Of a stretch of 64,000 bases of DNA, positions 55,144 through 63,993 are shown one piece after another. The stretch is taken from contig OZ244736.1 of NCBI GenBank assembly GCA_965219405.1, positions 1,302,001-1,366,000 of the forward strand. The letters are read 5' to 3'. Position numbers and translations under genes: made by a program. Positions within the stretch are counted from its first letter, which is position 1, and each line of letters begins with the position of its first letter. The stretch comes from VXMO01 sp965219405. Its GTDB lineage: Bacteria; Chloroflexota; Dehalococcoidia; UBA6926. The notes beneath the pieces were generated by a model that saw nothing but the letters and a program-made list of their open reading frames with translations, did no database searches and had not been told where the DNA came from.

Positions 55144-55569
55144 ATGGAACCCAGGATCAGCATCATCACTCTCGGCGTTTCCGATTTGGAGCGCTCTACA
55201 TTGTTCTATCGTGACGGACTCGGCCTTCCGGTTCATGAGGCGGGCGGGGATGAGATCACGTTCTTTGCGATGAATGACATCATGCTTGCGCTCTACTCGC
55301 GCGACGACCTGGCCGACGACGCCAACATGCCGGAACGGAAGGGCAGCCCCCAACCGGCCATGCACGGATTCACCATCGCGCACAACGTGGCGTCGCGGGA
55401 GGAAGTCGATGCCGTTCTGCGCCTCGCGGAATCGGCCGGGGCCAGAATCGCCAAGCCCGCGCACGAAACGTTTTGGGGCGGGTACGGCGGGTACTTTGCA
55501 GACCCGGACGGCTTTCTGTGGGAAGTGGCAACAGGCGCCGGCCTGCCCGTTGACCCGGACGGAGACTAG
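55144..55569 (+). CDS. VOC-superfamily (glyoxalase-like) protein
   Basis: A 141-residue single VOC module: ISIITLGVSDLERSTLFYRD followed by GLGLPVHE, and GGYFADPDGFLWEVAT near the end with the metal-binding Glu. The ATG at 55144 has GGAGG 11 nt upstream and replaces an upstream in-frame ATG that lacks one. The family covers lyases, dioxygenases and resistance proteins; the substrate is unknown. A NIPSNAP gene follows 47 nt later. Confidence 0.82.
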   Translation: MEPRISIITLGVSDLERSTLFYRDGLGLPVHEAGGDEITFFAMNDIMLALYSRDDLADDANMPERKGSPQPAMHGFTIAHNVASREEVDAVLRLAESAGARIAKPAHETFWGGYGGYFADPDGFLWEVATGAGLPVDPDGD

Positions 55570-55616
55570 TCCCATCCAAAGGCTATTCAGCTGTAGCGAA
55601 GGAGGCCAGCTCAAAA

Positions 55617-55931
55617 ATGTTCTATGAACTCAGGCAGTACGAAGCGCACACGTCGAGGATGAACGATCTCATTGACCGGTTTGCCAACGTGAACGCCAAG
55701 CTCTTTGAGCGGCACGGCTTTCGCGCTGTCGGGTATTGGCGGGAGGACGTGGGGATTCCGCACCGGCTGATTTATCTACTGGCGTGGGAGAGCTGGGATG
55801 CTCGGGAGGCGGCGTGGGCGGCGTTCTATGCCGATCCTGAATGGCCGGAGTCAATGGAGAAATACGGCGAGACGACGGCGCACATCACGAATCACATTCT
55901 GAATCCGCTGTCGTTCTCGCCGCTGCCGTAA
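55617..55931 (+). CDS. NIPSNAP-family protein
   Basis: A 104-residue dimeric alpha/beta-barrel protein of the NIPSNAP type: MFYELRQYEAHTSRMNDLID, then VGYWREDVG and LLAWESWDAREAAWAAF. Bacterial members are often found with catabolic enzymes, but no activity is established. GAAGGAGG precedes the ATG. It is probably co-transcribed with the VOC gene and ends 9 nt before the convergent VWA gene. Confidence 0.8.
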   Translation: MFYELRQYEAHTSRMNDLIDRFANVNAKLFERHGFRAVGYWREDVGIPHRLIYLLAWESWDAREAAWAAFYADPEWPESMEKYGETTAHITNHILNPLSFSPLP

Positions 55932-55940
55932 GAGACGGGG

Positions 55941-57986
55941 TCACGAGATGATGGAGCGGCGGCGATTGGTGTAGTAGTCCACCACGATGTATTCGCCAAG
56001 CCGCTCCGGCGACGTGTAGAAGACGCGGCCCTTGTTGATTCTCGTTATCTGATCCACAAAGTCCATCAGGTACGAGTTCTGCTCCAGCATGAACGTGTTG
56101 ATGGAGATGCCCGCCCGCGTGGTTCGCGCCACCTCTTTCAGCGTCTCCTGGATGGTGCGCGGGCTTGGCGGGTATTGCAGGAAGATACGGCCGTTCTCGA
56201 TGTGGGCCGTCGGCTCCCCGTCTGACACCATGATGATCTGCTTGTTGCCGCCCGCATGGCGCGCCAAGAGCTTCTGCGCCACGACCAGGCCGTGTTGGAT
56301 GTTGGTGTACGGCTCAAACTCATCCCAGCTAAGGTATGCCAGCGTCTCGGGCTTCATCTCCCGTGCGTACGTTGAGAACCCAACCACGTAGAGGCTGTCG
56401 CGGCTGAACTGCGTCCGAATCAGCGTGTCCAGCGCCAGCGCGACTTTCTTGGCCGTCACAAAGTTGCCGCGCATCGCCATGGACAGGCTGAGATCGATCA
56501 TCAGCACCGTGGACGCCTGCGCCATGTCCTCCGTCTCGCGGACCTGGAAATCGTCCGCCTCCAACCGCACCGGCACGCTCTTGCCGCTGCGCATGACGGC
56601 CGACTGCACCGTGCGGCGTAGATCGACATTGAATTCATCGCCGAATTGATAGGGGCGGGTGGCCTCTGTCGGCTCGCCGCCTCGGCCACGGACGCGCGCA
56701 TCGTGGCGGCCGGTATACGTTCGCCTCAGGTAGCCGAAGATCTCAGCTAACGCCTTCTCCCCGATCTTGCGGATGCCGCGCGCGGTGAACTGGTGCGAGC
56801 CGTCGTCTGATTCTCGCAGCAGACCCTCCTCGACGGCGCGCTCGGTCAACTGCCGCAGCCGCTCGAGTGACTGCTCTGCATCCTCGCCCAGGATTTCACT
56901 GACCTGTTCCGGGTCAACCTGCTCAATGCTGCCGCCGCCGTAGAGGGCGCGCTTGAGATCGTCTTCCAGGTCGTCCATTTGGTTGAGCTGGTCCATCAGG
57001 GTGAGAGCGTCCTGCAGGGCGACGGGTTCGTCGCCGCTGAACCGGAACTGCCGCCCGAATTCGCCGCCCACACGCAGCATGTCCAGGTTAGTTTGCAACT
57101 CCGACATCTGTTGGGCGAGTTCCGGGTTGTCCAACATGCCGGAGATCATGTCCTGCAGCTGTTGGCGCTGATTTGGCGAGAGGCTGCTCATCAGCGACTG
57201 CGCCTGAGAGGCCTGGTTCTGCAGTTGATCAATGAGCTGCTCGATGTCCTGCGGGGGTGATTCGCCAAATGCGCCGCCCCACCGCTCCATGAACTCATCG
57301 AAGCCAGTGTCCTCATCGTCGCGGATGTGCCGCTGCAACATGCTGTTGAGTTCGTTCATCATCTGCGCCGCAGCATCGAGATCCTGCTGCGTGAGGTTTT
57401 CAAGGCTCTCGCGGAGGTCGGAGAATTGCCGGTCGACGAACTGCTGTTGAATGAGGTTCTTCAACTCTTCAAACAGCCTTTGCGCCTCGGGGTCCATGAA
57501 CTCATAGTCATTGAGTTCACGGACGGCGTCCCCGAGGTTTTCAGGCAGGGCATTCAGCGTGGCTTCATTCCGTTGCGCCATGTCCCGCACGCGATCAGCC
57601 AACCGGCTTGCCGTTTCAGAGTCGAGACCGGCGGGCGGTTTGTTGACGGCATCGTCAGCCGCCGCCACACGCTCTTCTATGCCCTGGCGCTCTGTCTCGA
57701 TAACCTCATTGAGCTTGTTGCGGAGATCGTTGAGGAGGCTGCCGAGGTCGTGCTTGCGGAGTATCTCCTGCCGCTGCTCGCGCAGCTTCCGCAGCATGTC
57801 ATCCATGCCTTGCACATCAACATCGCTGTCACGGGGGTGCGCGCCCCGACGCATGATTGAACGTAGGGAGGAGTCTATGTCCCCGCGAGCGAGAACATCA
57901 TTCATGAATTCGTTCAGCAGTGCTTCGTCAGCCGCCTCTGACAGAAGCTGTGTTCCGTCCCAACGAGAGAACCGAAAGATGGGCAC
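55941..57986 (-). CDS. VWA domain protein, partner of a ChlI-like ATPase
   Basis: A 681-residue protein. Residues about 490-660 form a von Willebrand A domain with the metal site STVLMIDLSLSMAM (DxSxS) and later VSDGEPTAHIENG. The first 450 residues are helical and rich in Gln, Glu and Leu, with coiled-coil character (e.g. LDAAAQMMNELNSMLQRHI, LIDQLQNQASQAQSLM). It starts 11 nt after the ATPase stop. Similar ATPase/VWA pairs occur in actinobacteria and other phyla; by analogy with Mg-chelatase the AAA ring would remodel a target through the VWA partner, but the target is unknown. Confidence 0.85.
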   Translation of the reverse strand: MPIFRFSRWDGTQLLSEAADEALLNEFMNDVLARGDIDSSLRSIMRRGAHPRDSDVDVQGMDDMLRKLREQRQEILRKHDLGSLLNDLRNKLNEVIETERQGIEERVAAADDAVNKPPAGLDSETASRLADRVRDMAQRNEATLNALPENLGDAVRELNDYEFMDPEAQRLFEELKNLIQQQFVDRQFSDLRESLENLTQQDLDAAAQMMNELNSMLQRHIRDDEDTGFDEFMERWGGAFGESPPQDIEQLIDQLQNQASQAQSLMSSLSPNQRQQLQDMISGMLDNPELAQQMSELQTNLDMLRVGGEFGRQFRFSGDEPVALQDALTLMDQLNQMDDLEDDLKRALYGGGSIEQVDPEQVSEILGEDAEQSLERLRQLTERAVEEGLLRESDDGSHQFTARGIRKIGEKALAEIFGYLRRTYTGRHDARVRGRGGEPTEATRPYQFGDEFNVDLRRTVQSAVMRSGKSVPVRLEADDFQVRETEDMAQASTVLMIDLSLSMAMRGNFVTAKKVALALDTLIRTQFSRDSLYVVGFSTYAREMKPETLAYLSWDEFEPYTNIQHGLVVAQKLLARHAGGNKQIIMVSDGEPTAHIENGRIFLQYPPSPRTIQETLKEVARTTRAGISINTFMLEQNSYLMDFVDQITRINKGRVFYTSPERLGEYIVVDYYTNRRRSIIS

Positions 57987-57997
57987 TACGAGCTGCC

Positions 57998-59392
57998 TCA
58001 GCCGCGATAGCGGTAGCCACCCTCGTGTCGGTCCTTGTTGATCTTCCTGCTGAGGTGCAGCCCGTCCAGCACGAACTCTACAACCGACGCCTGCGCCGCT
58101 ACCGAGCGCTTCACGTCAAGCCGATTGGCCGCGTCCTTCAGCTCCGGCAGGTCCTTGAGCCAGCCGGACAGGACCTTGGACGCAATCATGTCGCCCGTGT
58201 CGATGGACAGGCCCTCGTCAAAGCGGCGAATGATGGCATCAAACTCATTGGTGGAGAAGTGGTTGTTGAATGTGTTCAGAACGGCGCGCTTGGTCAAGTC
58301 CTCGATGATGCGAGGCTCGCGGCCCTCTTCCACGCTCTCCAACTCAACCTTGCCTGCCGTGGATGTGAGGAAATACGCCATGTCGCTAACGCGGGGCACG
58401 GCCTCCTTCTCCTTGAGGCGGAGGGCGCGTCGAACGGCGTTGGAGGAGATGGTCTCATAGTTGCCGATGGACACGCGGACGCTGACGCCGGAGCGTTGGT
58501 TGACGTCGCCGCTCTTGCGCGCAAGAGTGGTGAACTCGGCGACGACTTCTTTCATGAAATTCGGCATGGTAAGCGTCACGCCCACGTCCGCAATCGGCTC
58601 TCGCTCCGCCTCCATGATCTCAATCTCGTGCTCGAGCGTCTTGGGGTAGTGGGTGCGGATCTGCGCGCCGAAGCGGTCCTTGAGCGGCGTGATGATTCGG
58701 CCGCGGTTCGTGTAGTCCTCAGGGTTGGCGCTCGCGATCAGGAACAGATCCAGCGGAAGCTGCACCTTGTATCCCTTAATCTGAACGTCGCGCTCCTCCA
58801 TGATGTTGAACATGCCGACCTGAATGCGTTCCGAGAGATCCGGCAGCTCATTGATGCAGAAGATGCCGCGGTTGGTCCGGGGGATGAGGCCGTAGTGAAT
58901 GGTGAATTCGTCTGAGAGATAGCGTCCCTCAGCCACCTTGATGGGGTCGACCTCTCCGATGAGGTCCGCAATGGTGATGTCCGGCGTGGCGAGCTTCTCT
59001 CCGTAGCGGCGATCACGCGGAAGCCACGCGATGGGAGCGGTGTCGCCCTCCGCCTCCACGCGGGCAAGGCAGGGACTGCAGGTGGGATTGTAGGGGCTGT
59101 CATTGATCTCACAGCCTTCGATGACGGGCACTTCAGGATCGAGTAGGCCAACGAGAGCGCGGATAATACGTGTCTTCGCCTGTCCGCGCTCACCAAGCAG
59201 GATGATGTCCTGCCCGGATAGGATGGCGTTCTCGATCTGTGGCAGAACCGTCTCTTCATAGCCGACGATGCCGGGGAAGAGTTCCTCGCCGGTTCGGATG
59301 CGCGCAACGAGGTTCTTGCGAAGCTCGTCCTTGACGTTCAGAACGCGGTATTCGCTCTGCCGCAATTCGCCAATCGTTTTTGCCTGGGTCAT
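57998..59392 (-). CDS. ChlI-like (Mg-chelatase-type) AAA+ ATPase
   Basis: A 464-residue ATPase. FPGIVGYEETVLPQIENAIL, Walker A LLGERGQAKTRI, Walker B region GIFCINELPDLSERIQ and sensor ASANPEDYTNRGRIITPLKDRF are visible. A pair of cysteines in NPTCSPCLARVEAEG is an insert near the Walker A domain. It is not accompanied by other chlorophyll or cobalamin genes, so chelation is unlikely. It forms an operon with the VWA gene downstream and is divergent from the ornithine-cyclodeaminase homologue. Confidence 0.88.
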   Translation of the reverse strand: MTQAKTIGELRQSEYRVLNVKDELRKNLVARIRTGEELFPGIVGYEETVLPQIENAILSGQDIILLGERGQAKTRIIRALVGLLDPEVPVIEGCEINDSPYNPTCSPCLARVEAEGDTAPIAWLPRDRRYGEKLATPDITIADLIGEVDPIKVAEGRYLSDEFTIHYGLIPRTNRGIFCINELPDLSERIQVGMFNIMEERDVQIKGYKVQLPLDLFLIASANPEDYTNRGRIITPLKDRFGAQIRTHYPKTLEHEIEIMEAEREPIADVGVTLTMPNFMKEVVAEFTTLARKSGDVNQRSGVSVRVSIGNYETISSNAVRRALRLKEKEAVPRVSDMAYFLTSTAGKVELESVEEGREPRIIEDLTKRAVLNTFNNHFSTNEFDAIIRRFDEGLSIDTGDMIASKVLSGWLKDLPELKDAANRLDVKRSVAAQASVVEFVLDGLHLSRKINKDRHEGGYRYRG

Positions 59393-59532
59393 CGTCCGCC
59401 TCCCCCGCTCTGTGTTCCATACCCCCGGCCGTTGGACGGCGCGTTGTCTTATTGTCCGTTCGCCGTACTACCGTGTCAATTTGGCATCATTGCACCTTAC
59501 TATTGAGTTACGACGGAAACGAGAGGTGATAC

Positions 59533-60480
59533 GTGGCCCTATTACTTACCGAACAAGACGTGCGCGATTTGGCATTGATGGATGACGCCATCACAGCACT
59601 CGAACATGCCCACAAGAGCCAGGGGGCGGGCAGGGCGGTCAATGATCCGCGCCGCCGACTGCGCGCCCCGCACGGCGCCGTCGCCATCATGCCCGGCGGT
59701 GACGCGGAGACGGGATTCCTGGGGTTCAAGACGGCGTTCTACGCCGCCGGGGCCGTCCACGTCCTCCTCTACGACATGAACGAACGCAAGCTCGCGGCAA
59801 TCATACAGGCCAATTGGCTCGGCACCTTGCGCACCGGCGCTGCCAGCGGCGTCGCTACAAAGTACATGGCCCGCGAAACCACAGGGCAGACAGTAGGCAT
59901 CATCGGTACCGGCACGCAGGCTCGGACACAGGTCACGGCGGTCTGCGCCGTGCGAAACGTCTCTCGCGTGCTCGCCTACGGGCGGGATGAGAACCGCCGA
60001 CAAACGTTTGCGGAACGTACCAGCGAGCGGGCGGGTGTTCCTGTGGAGCCAGTGGACAACCCGCAGATTGCCGGCGAAGCAGACATTGTCATTGCAGCGA
60101 CGAATGCATCGGCCCCGGTCTTGCAGGGAGCGTGGCTCAAGGCGGGCGCGCACGTTAACGCCATCGGGTCGAACTCGCTCCTCCGCCGCGAGATTGATCT
60201 GGACGCAGTGCAGAGAGCAGATGCCATCGTCGTTGATGACCGCGAGCAGACGGCGTTGGAAAGCGGCGACCTTCAGGAGGCGATCGAGCGCGGAATCGTT
60301 GATCTGGCGCGGCTGCCGGAGCTTGGGGATGTGGTTGCAGGCGGGGAGGCCGTCCGCAGTGCCGACAGCGACATCACGCTGTTTGAGTCGCACGGCATCG
60401 GGTTGTGGGACGTTGCGTTGGCGACACACGTGTACCGGGCGGCTCTGGAACAAGGCAGAGGGAATGAGGTGGATGTCTAG
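59533..60480 (+). CDS. Ornithine cyclodeaminase / mu-crystallin family protein
   Basis: A 315-residue NAD(P)-binding protein. FLGFKTAFY supplies the substrate-site lysine, LGTLRTGAASGVATKYMA is the family signature and VGIIGTGTQARTQ the Rossmann motif. Members act as ornithine cyclodeaminase, alanine or lysine dehydrogenase, or ketimine reductase; the sequence does not decide between them. The start is GTG 59533 with GAGAGG 8 nt upstream. Confidence 0.87.
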   Translation: MALLLTEQDVRDLALMDDAITALEHAHKSQGAGRAVNDPRRRLRAPHGAVAIMPGGDAETGFLGFKTAFYAAGAVHVLLYDMNERKLAAIIQANWLGTLRTGAASGVATKYMARETTGQTVGIIGTGTQARTQVTAVCAVRNVSRVLAYGRDENRRQTFAERTSERAGVPVEPVDNPQIAGEADIVIAATNASAPVLQGAWLKAGAHVNAIGSNSLLRREIDLDAVQRADAIVVDDREQTALESGDLQEAIERGIVDLARLPELGDVVAGGEAVRSADSDITLFESHGIGLWDVALATHVYRAALEQGRGNEVDV

Positions 60481-60544
60481 GTTGCCTCTCCTAATACACT
60501 GAGTACGCACGAAGCACTAGCCCAAGTCAAGAAGGAGAATAGAA

Positions 60545-60799
60545 ATGACGCAAACCGAAGCGGAAATCCTGATGTATGCCACGACGTGGTGCCCGGACTG
60601 CGCGCGCTCCAAGCGCCTTCTCGACAAGCACGAGGTCAAGTACACCTGGATCAACATCGAGGAAGTGCCGGAAGCGGCGGACACCGTGCGGCATCTCAAC
60701 AACGGGATGCAGGTTGTTCCAACCATCGTCCTGCCCGGCGGCAAGGTTCTGGCTGAGCCGTCCGACAAGGAATTGAGCGAGGCCCTTGGGCTGGGATAG
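60545..60799 (+). CDS. Glutaredoxin-like protein
   Basis: An 84-residue thioredoxin-fold protein. ILMYATTWCPDCARSKRLL has the CPDC redox pair, and VPTIVLPGG the cis-proline. This class of small glutaredoxin/mycoredoxin-like proteins reduces mixed disulfides. AAGGAG lies 9 nt before the ATG. It overlaps the region upstream of the following lipoprotein gene without sharing its coding frame. Confidence 0.9.
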   Translation: MTQTEAEILMYATTWCPDCARSKRLLDKHEVKYTWINIEEVPEAADTVRHLNNGMQVVPTIVLPGGKVLAEPSDKELSEALGLG

Positions 60800-60851
60800 C
60801 TCCTGTCACCGGCCATATGCCATTGGAATGCGTTGGTCGTCAGTGGGACAA

Positions 60852-61376
60852 ATGACGCGCCGAGCAACGGCGTCCCTATTTCTCACCCTTGTGCTCGTGG
60901 CCGTGGGTCTTGCCACCGGGTGCGCGGGGTCTGAGCCTGTCACGGATGCCGAGGCTTCCGAAATCAAGTCGGCGCTGGATGGTCGCTCATTCCGGCAATT
61001 CGAGCCGGGTCGAGATGACAGCCCGCGCCGCGCCGTAGTGATTGATTTCTTCGATGGAGTAGAAGTGTGGGCGCAGTACGCGGAGGGCGATTACGCGGTC
61101 GATGAGTGGCGGATATTCGCTTCTGACTACCGCATCGAGAAGTCCGGTGATCTCTCCACCATCACGCTCTACCTGGAGAACCCGCGCTCCGAACGCATCC
61201 TGACCGAGCCGTGCGAGGACTGCATTCCGATGGAGGGTTTTTCTATCTCCATCCGTGACGCTCTTGATGAGGACGACATACGCTTCCGTCTCAATGATCC
61301 GTATGGCGTGCTGCCGTCCCCGTCCCCGGTGTTCACGTCGTGGACGCGGTTTGACGAGGACGAGTATTTCGAGTGA
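60852..61376 (+). CDS. Putative lipoprotein of unknown function
   Basis: A 174-residue protein: signal peptide MTRRATASLFLTLVLVAVGL with lipobox ATGC, then a small mature domain with SFRQFEPGRDDSPRRAVVID and a cysteine pair in EPCEDCIPMEG. The ATG at 60852 is chosen because it starts the signal peptide. I do not recognise the family. Location outside the membrane is inferred from the signal only. Confidence 0.65.
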   Translation: MTRRATASLFLTLVLVAVGLATGCAGSEPVTDAEASEIKSALDGRSFRQFEPGRDDSPRRAVVIDFFDGVEVWAQYAEGDYAVDEWRIFASDYRIEKSGDLSTITLYLENPRSERILTEPCEDCIPMEGFSISIRDALDEDDIRFRLNDPYGVLPSPSPVFTSWTRFDEDEYFE

Positions 61377-61416
61377 CCTGCGGCCTTATTGGGCAACGCC
61401 CTCGATAAGGTAGGCG

Positions 61417-62412
61417 TTATTCGTACCAGCCGGACGCGAATATGTAACCCTCGTGCAGGACGGCCCACGTGTGCTTGAGCTGTTCTTCGCCACTATCAGG
61501 GTTAGTGATAACGTACTGGATCCAGCTGCCCTCTTCCGTTGCCCCAAGCAGATCATCTCCGTAGAAGTATCCTGTGGAGTCGACCCGCAGGGCGGGGTCG
61601 CGATCACGCAGGTCAGGATTGAAGTGGCCAATGGTGCGGCCCGACTCGGCATCGACGATGAACGCGTACCACTGTTCGTCTATGCTATCCGCGCTGTTGT
61701 AGTACCCGAGTGCTGCCGGCAAGCCCGAGGCCTCATAGAGGCCTATCGCTAGCCGGACAATTTCCTGCGTATATTCAGGCTGATCCGACTTGGATATGGC
61801 TCCCCCGGACCAGGATGATGAGGCGAACACCAGGCCGTCGTGTTTGACGACCCAAAGATGCTTGAGTTCGACTCTCCCAAACAAGCCCGCGGCGAGGTAA
61901 TCGATCCGGATGCCCTCTTCGCTGGCGCCGTCAATCACCATCTGGCCGGCAGGGTAGTGGTTGTGTCCTGTGAATTCGGAATCGTGCACGCCAACCCACG
62001 AGGGGAATGCCGCCATGGAAGCGATGTATCCACCCTCATCGAGGATGAACACGTGCCAATCGCCGTCAAGGCTTTCCTCGGAGTTGTAGAAGTCGATAGC
62101 TTCTTCACGTCCATCTCTTGCGTAACGATCGATCGCCTGCTGGACCAGTGCCTGCGCATAGGCCAGAGGTTGATCTTTTGACACGGTGATTTCGGCGTCA
62201 TCAGGTTCGGCGGTCGCGGCGATGCCAGTGTCGTCAGGTTCGGCCGTCACGGTGATGCCAACGTCATCGGGTTCGATCTCCGCCGTTGGCTCCGGCGATT
62301 CACCGGAGCAGGAGGTCATGAGAGTAGCAGCCGCAGCGAGAACAATGAGCAGAGTTGCGAAAGGAAGGAGTTGCGTGAGCCGTCTGGAGGACGTGTACGG
62401 AGTAACAGGCAT
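61417..62412 (-). CDS. Lipoprotein with two Cache-like modules
   Basis: A protein of about 331 residues with a lipobox (LMTSC), a short repeat-rich linker and two related modules. Module 1 runs from YAQALVQQAIDRYARDG to KHDGLVFASSSW, module 2 from YTQEIVRLAIGLYEASG to LHEGYIFASGWY. Each has FYNSEES/YYNSADS followed by WHVFILDEGG/WYAFIVDAES, the look of single Cache sensor domains. There is no kinase or methyl-accepting domain, so it may present ligands to a partner. GTG 62424 is a second possible start. Confidence 0.7.
   Translation of the reverse strand: MPVTPYTSSRRLTQLLPFATLLIVLAAAATLMTSCSGESPEPTAEIEPDDVGITVTAEPDDTGIAATAEPDDAEITVSKDQPLAYAQALVQQAIDRYARDGREEAIDFYNSEESLDGDWHVFILDEGGYIASMAAFPSWVGVHDSEFTGHNHYPAGQMVIDGASEEGIRIDYLAAGLFGRVELKHLWVVKHDGLVFASSSWSGGAISKSDQPEYTQEIVRLAIGLYEASGLPAALGYYNSADSIDEQWYAFIVDAESGRTIGHFNPDLRDRDPALRVDSTGYFYGDDLLGATEEGSWIQYVITNPDSGEEQLKHTWAVLHEGYIFASGWYE
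62186..62284. repeat. Three 33-nt units coding an EPDD repeat
   Basis: Within the lipoprotein linker, three 33-nt units encode variants of EPDDTGIAATA. The units are close but not identical, so length variation by slippage is possible. Confidence 0.75.
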
Positions 62413-62542
62413 CGTTATTCCCACTAATCTCCGGTTCGCTTTATGTCGGCCGAACGAGTGCTAATGGAACGCGCCACGGTCACATCATTGTACGACAGGC
62501 CGCGCTTTTTGAGACTGCAAAGGCAGGCCAATCTCAAAAAAG

Positions 62543-62571
62543 TTGACACCCCGAAAGTGCTTTGGTACATC
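62543..62571 (+). promoter_or_regulatory. Candidate promoter upstream of znuA
   Basis: A perfect TTGACA (62543-62548) is followed after 17 nt by TACATC (62566-62571), a fair -10 match. If used it would give a leader of about 240 nt. Confidence 0.45.
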
Positions 62572-62613
62572 TAGGGCATTCCGAAGTCATAAGTGCGTCG
62601 GCACACAGTTTGA

Positions 62614-62632
62614 AGTGATATAAAGTATCACT
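62614..62632. promoter_or_regulatory. Palindrome AGTGATA-N5-TATCACT, possible operator
   Basis: A perfect 7-bp dyad with a 5-nt centre (TAAAG), located about 190 nt before znuA and about 45 nt after the candidate promoter -10. Metal-responsive repressors bind such AT-rich dyads, so a zinc- or manganese-dependent operator is possible. Confidence 0.4.
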
Positions 62633-62719
62633 AACATGCCAGTGCGCCGGGTAACCTAACGGTCGCCCGTGACTCGGGAGCACATGCAAGATTCTGTTAT
62701 TAACGAGGCAAGAGGGAGC

Positions 62720-62740
62720 TAGCATCGATATATGATACTA
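62720..62740. promoter_or_regulatory. Second dyad TAGcATC-N7-GATaCTA upstream of znuA
   Basis: Symmetric arms with one unpaired position each around GATATAT, about 80 nt before the znuA start. It shares the GATA/TATC core with the dyad at 62614, so both could be sites for one regulator. Confidence 0.35.
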
Positions 62741-62820
62741 AATCTCAGAATCGAATCCCGGCCGAGGCGACTCGGCACGACCGTTAATCAATACAACGAC
62801 AGTTCCGTAGGGGAGACATC

Positions 62821-63993
62821 ATGAAGACACTTTCAACACCCAGGCGGAACTCGGCGAAGGCGTTCAGCCTTATGCTTCTGGCTCTCGCGCTGACCTTGAC
62901 TCTTGTCCTGGCTGCTGCAGCCTGCGAGGGCGACGAAGATTCCACGGCGACGCCCGGTTCAAGTGGATCTGATAGCACAGACTCTGGCAGCACAGGGTCT
63001 GACAATACGGGAACCACGAGCAGCACACAGACCGGCTCGTCCGAAGACACACCGATGGACGGTGATCCGCTCCTCGTGGTTGCCACCACCAACATCGTCG
63101 CCGATTGGGTACAGAACATCGGCGGAGACCGGGTGGAGGTCATGAGCCTGCTGCCCATCGGCGGCGATCCGCACACGTACCAGCCCGGCGCGCGGGACGT
63201 GGCAAACATCGTGGATGCCGACCTCGTCCTGACCGTTGGCCTTGGACTTGAGGGCAACTGGTTGGAGGAGCTGATCCATAACGCCAGCGCGGATGAGTCT
63301 CGCATTATCGCGCTCGGTGAAACCGTCAACCCAATCGAATTTGTGGAAACCGGCGGCCATCTGGACGAGGAAGACCACGAAGAGGCCGATGCCATGAAGG
63401 AAGACCAGGTCCTTGAGGAAGATGAGGATGAGGATAATGAGGAAGAAGGGGAACACGGTCATGAAGCCCTTGACCCACACTTCTGGTTTGACCCTGGCCG
63501 TGTTCAAGTAGCCGTCAATGACATTGCTGCTCGCCTTTTGGCCATGGATCCTGCGGGCGCAGACATGTATCGAGCAAACGCGGCGGCCTACAACGCGCAG
63601 CTGAATGAGCTCCACTCGTGGACCGAGCAGCAATTGAGCGGCATTCCTACCGACGATCGAATCCTCATTACGTCACATGACAGCCTCAGCTACTTTGCCG
63701 TGGTTTACGGGTTCGAAGTGGTTGGCACGGTGATCCCCGGCGGAACAACGGAAACGGAATCATCTGCGGAACAACTCGCCGACTTGATCGAGATAGTTGA
63801 GCACGAGGGAGTGACTGCGATATTCGGAGAGACCACCGTTACAGAACGCATCGCGCAGGCGGTTGCCGAGGAAACGGGCGCGGGATTCTACAGCCTCTAC
63901 TCCGGCTCCCTCGGCGCGGAGGGCAGTGGCGCGGACACGTTCATAACAATGGTACGCACCAATGTGGAGATCATCGTGGAGGCGCTGAGCTAG
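62821..63993 (+). CDS. znuA: Zinc/manganese ABC transporter substrate-binding lipoprotein (ZnuA-like)
   Basis: A 390-residue cluster A-I binding protein. The signal peptide ends LAAAAC (lipobox), followed by a Ser/Thr/Gly/Asp linker. VVATTNIVADWVQNIGGD and GGDPHTYQPGARDV (first metal His), LDPHFWFDPGRVQ (second His) and ITSHDSLSYFA (third His) are typical. Between the first two lies an acidic, His-containing loop (residues about 180-220, e.g. EEDHEEADAMKEDQ and EEGEHGHEALD) like the zinc-scavenging loops of ZnuA. GGGGA precedes the ATG. Permease and ATPase genes would lie beyond the window. Confidence 0.9.
   Translation: MKTLSTPRRNSAKAFSLMLLALALTLTLVLAAAACEGDEDSTATPGSSGSDSTDSGSTGSDNTGTTSSTQTGSSEDTPMDGDPLLVVATTNIVADWVQNIGGDRVEVMSLLPIGGDPHTYQPGARDVANIVDADLVLTVGLGLEGNWLEELIHNASADESRIIALGETVNPIEFVETGGHLDEEDHEEADAMKEDQVLEEDEDEDNEEEGEHGHEALDPHFWFDPGRVQVAVNDIAARLLAMDPAGADMYRANAAAYNAQLNELHSWTEQQLSGIPTDDRILITSHDSLSYFAVVYGFEVVGTVIPGGTTETESSAEQLADLIEIVEHEGVTAIFGETTVTERIAQAVAEETGAGFYSLYSGSLGAEGSGADTFITMVRTNVEIIVEALS

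Larger units (their letters stand above)
62425..62820. other. Long intergenic region between the Cache lipoprotein and znuA
   Basis: About 400 nt with no supported gene, more AT-rich than its surroundings. It holds a promoter-like pair (62543-62571) and two dyad sequences (62614-62632, 62720-62740) listed separately. Confidence 0.5.

Noticed and set aside
57920..58915. Plus-strand open frame opposite the ChlI-like ATPase
   Set aside because: Antisense shadow; the composition mirrors the ATPase codons.
57998..59392. Magnesium chelatase for chlorophyll
   Set aside because: Only the ATPase and a VWA protein are present; no ChlH/BchH or other pigment genes, and the VWA partner differs from ChlD.
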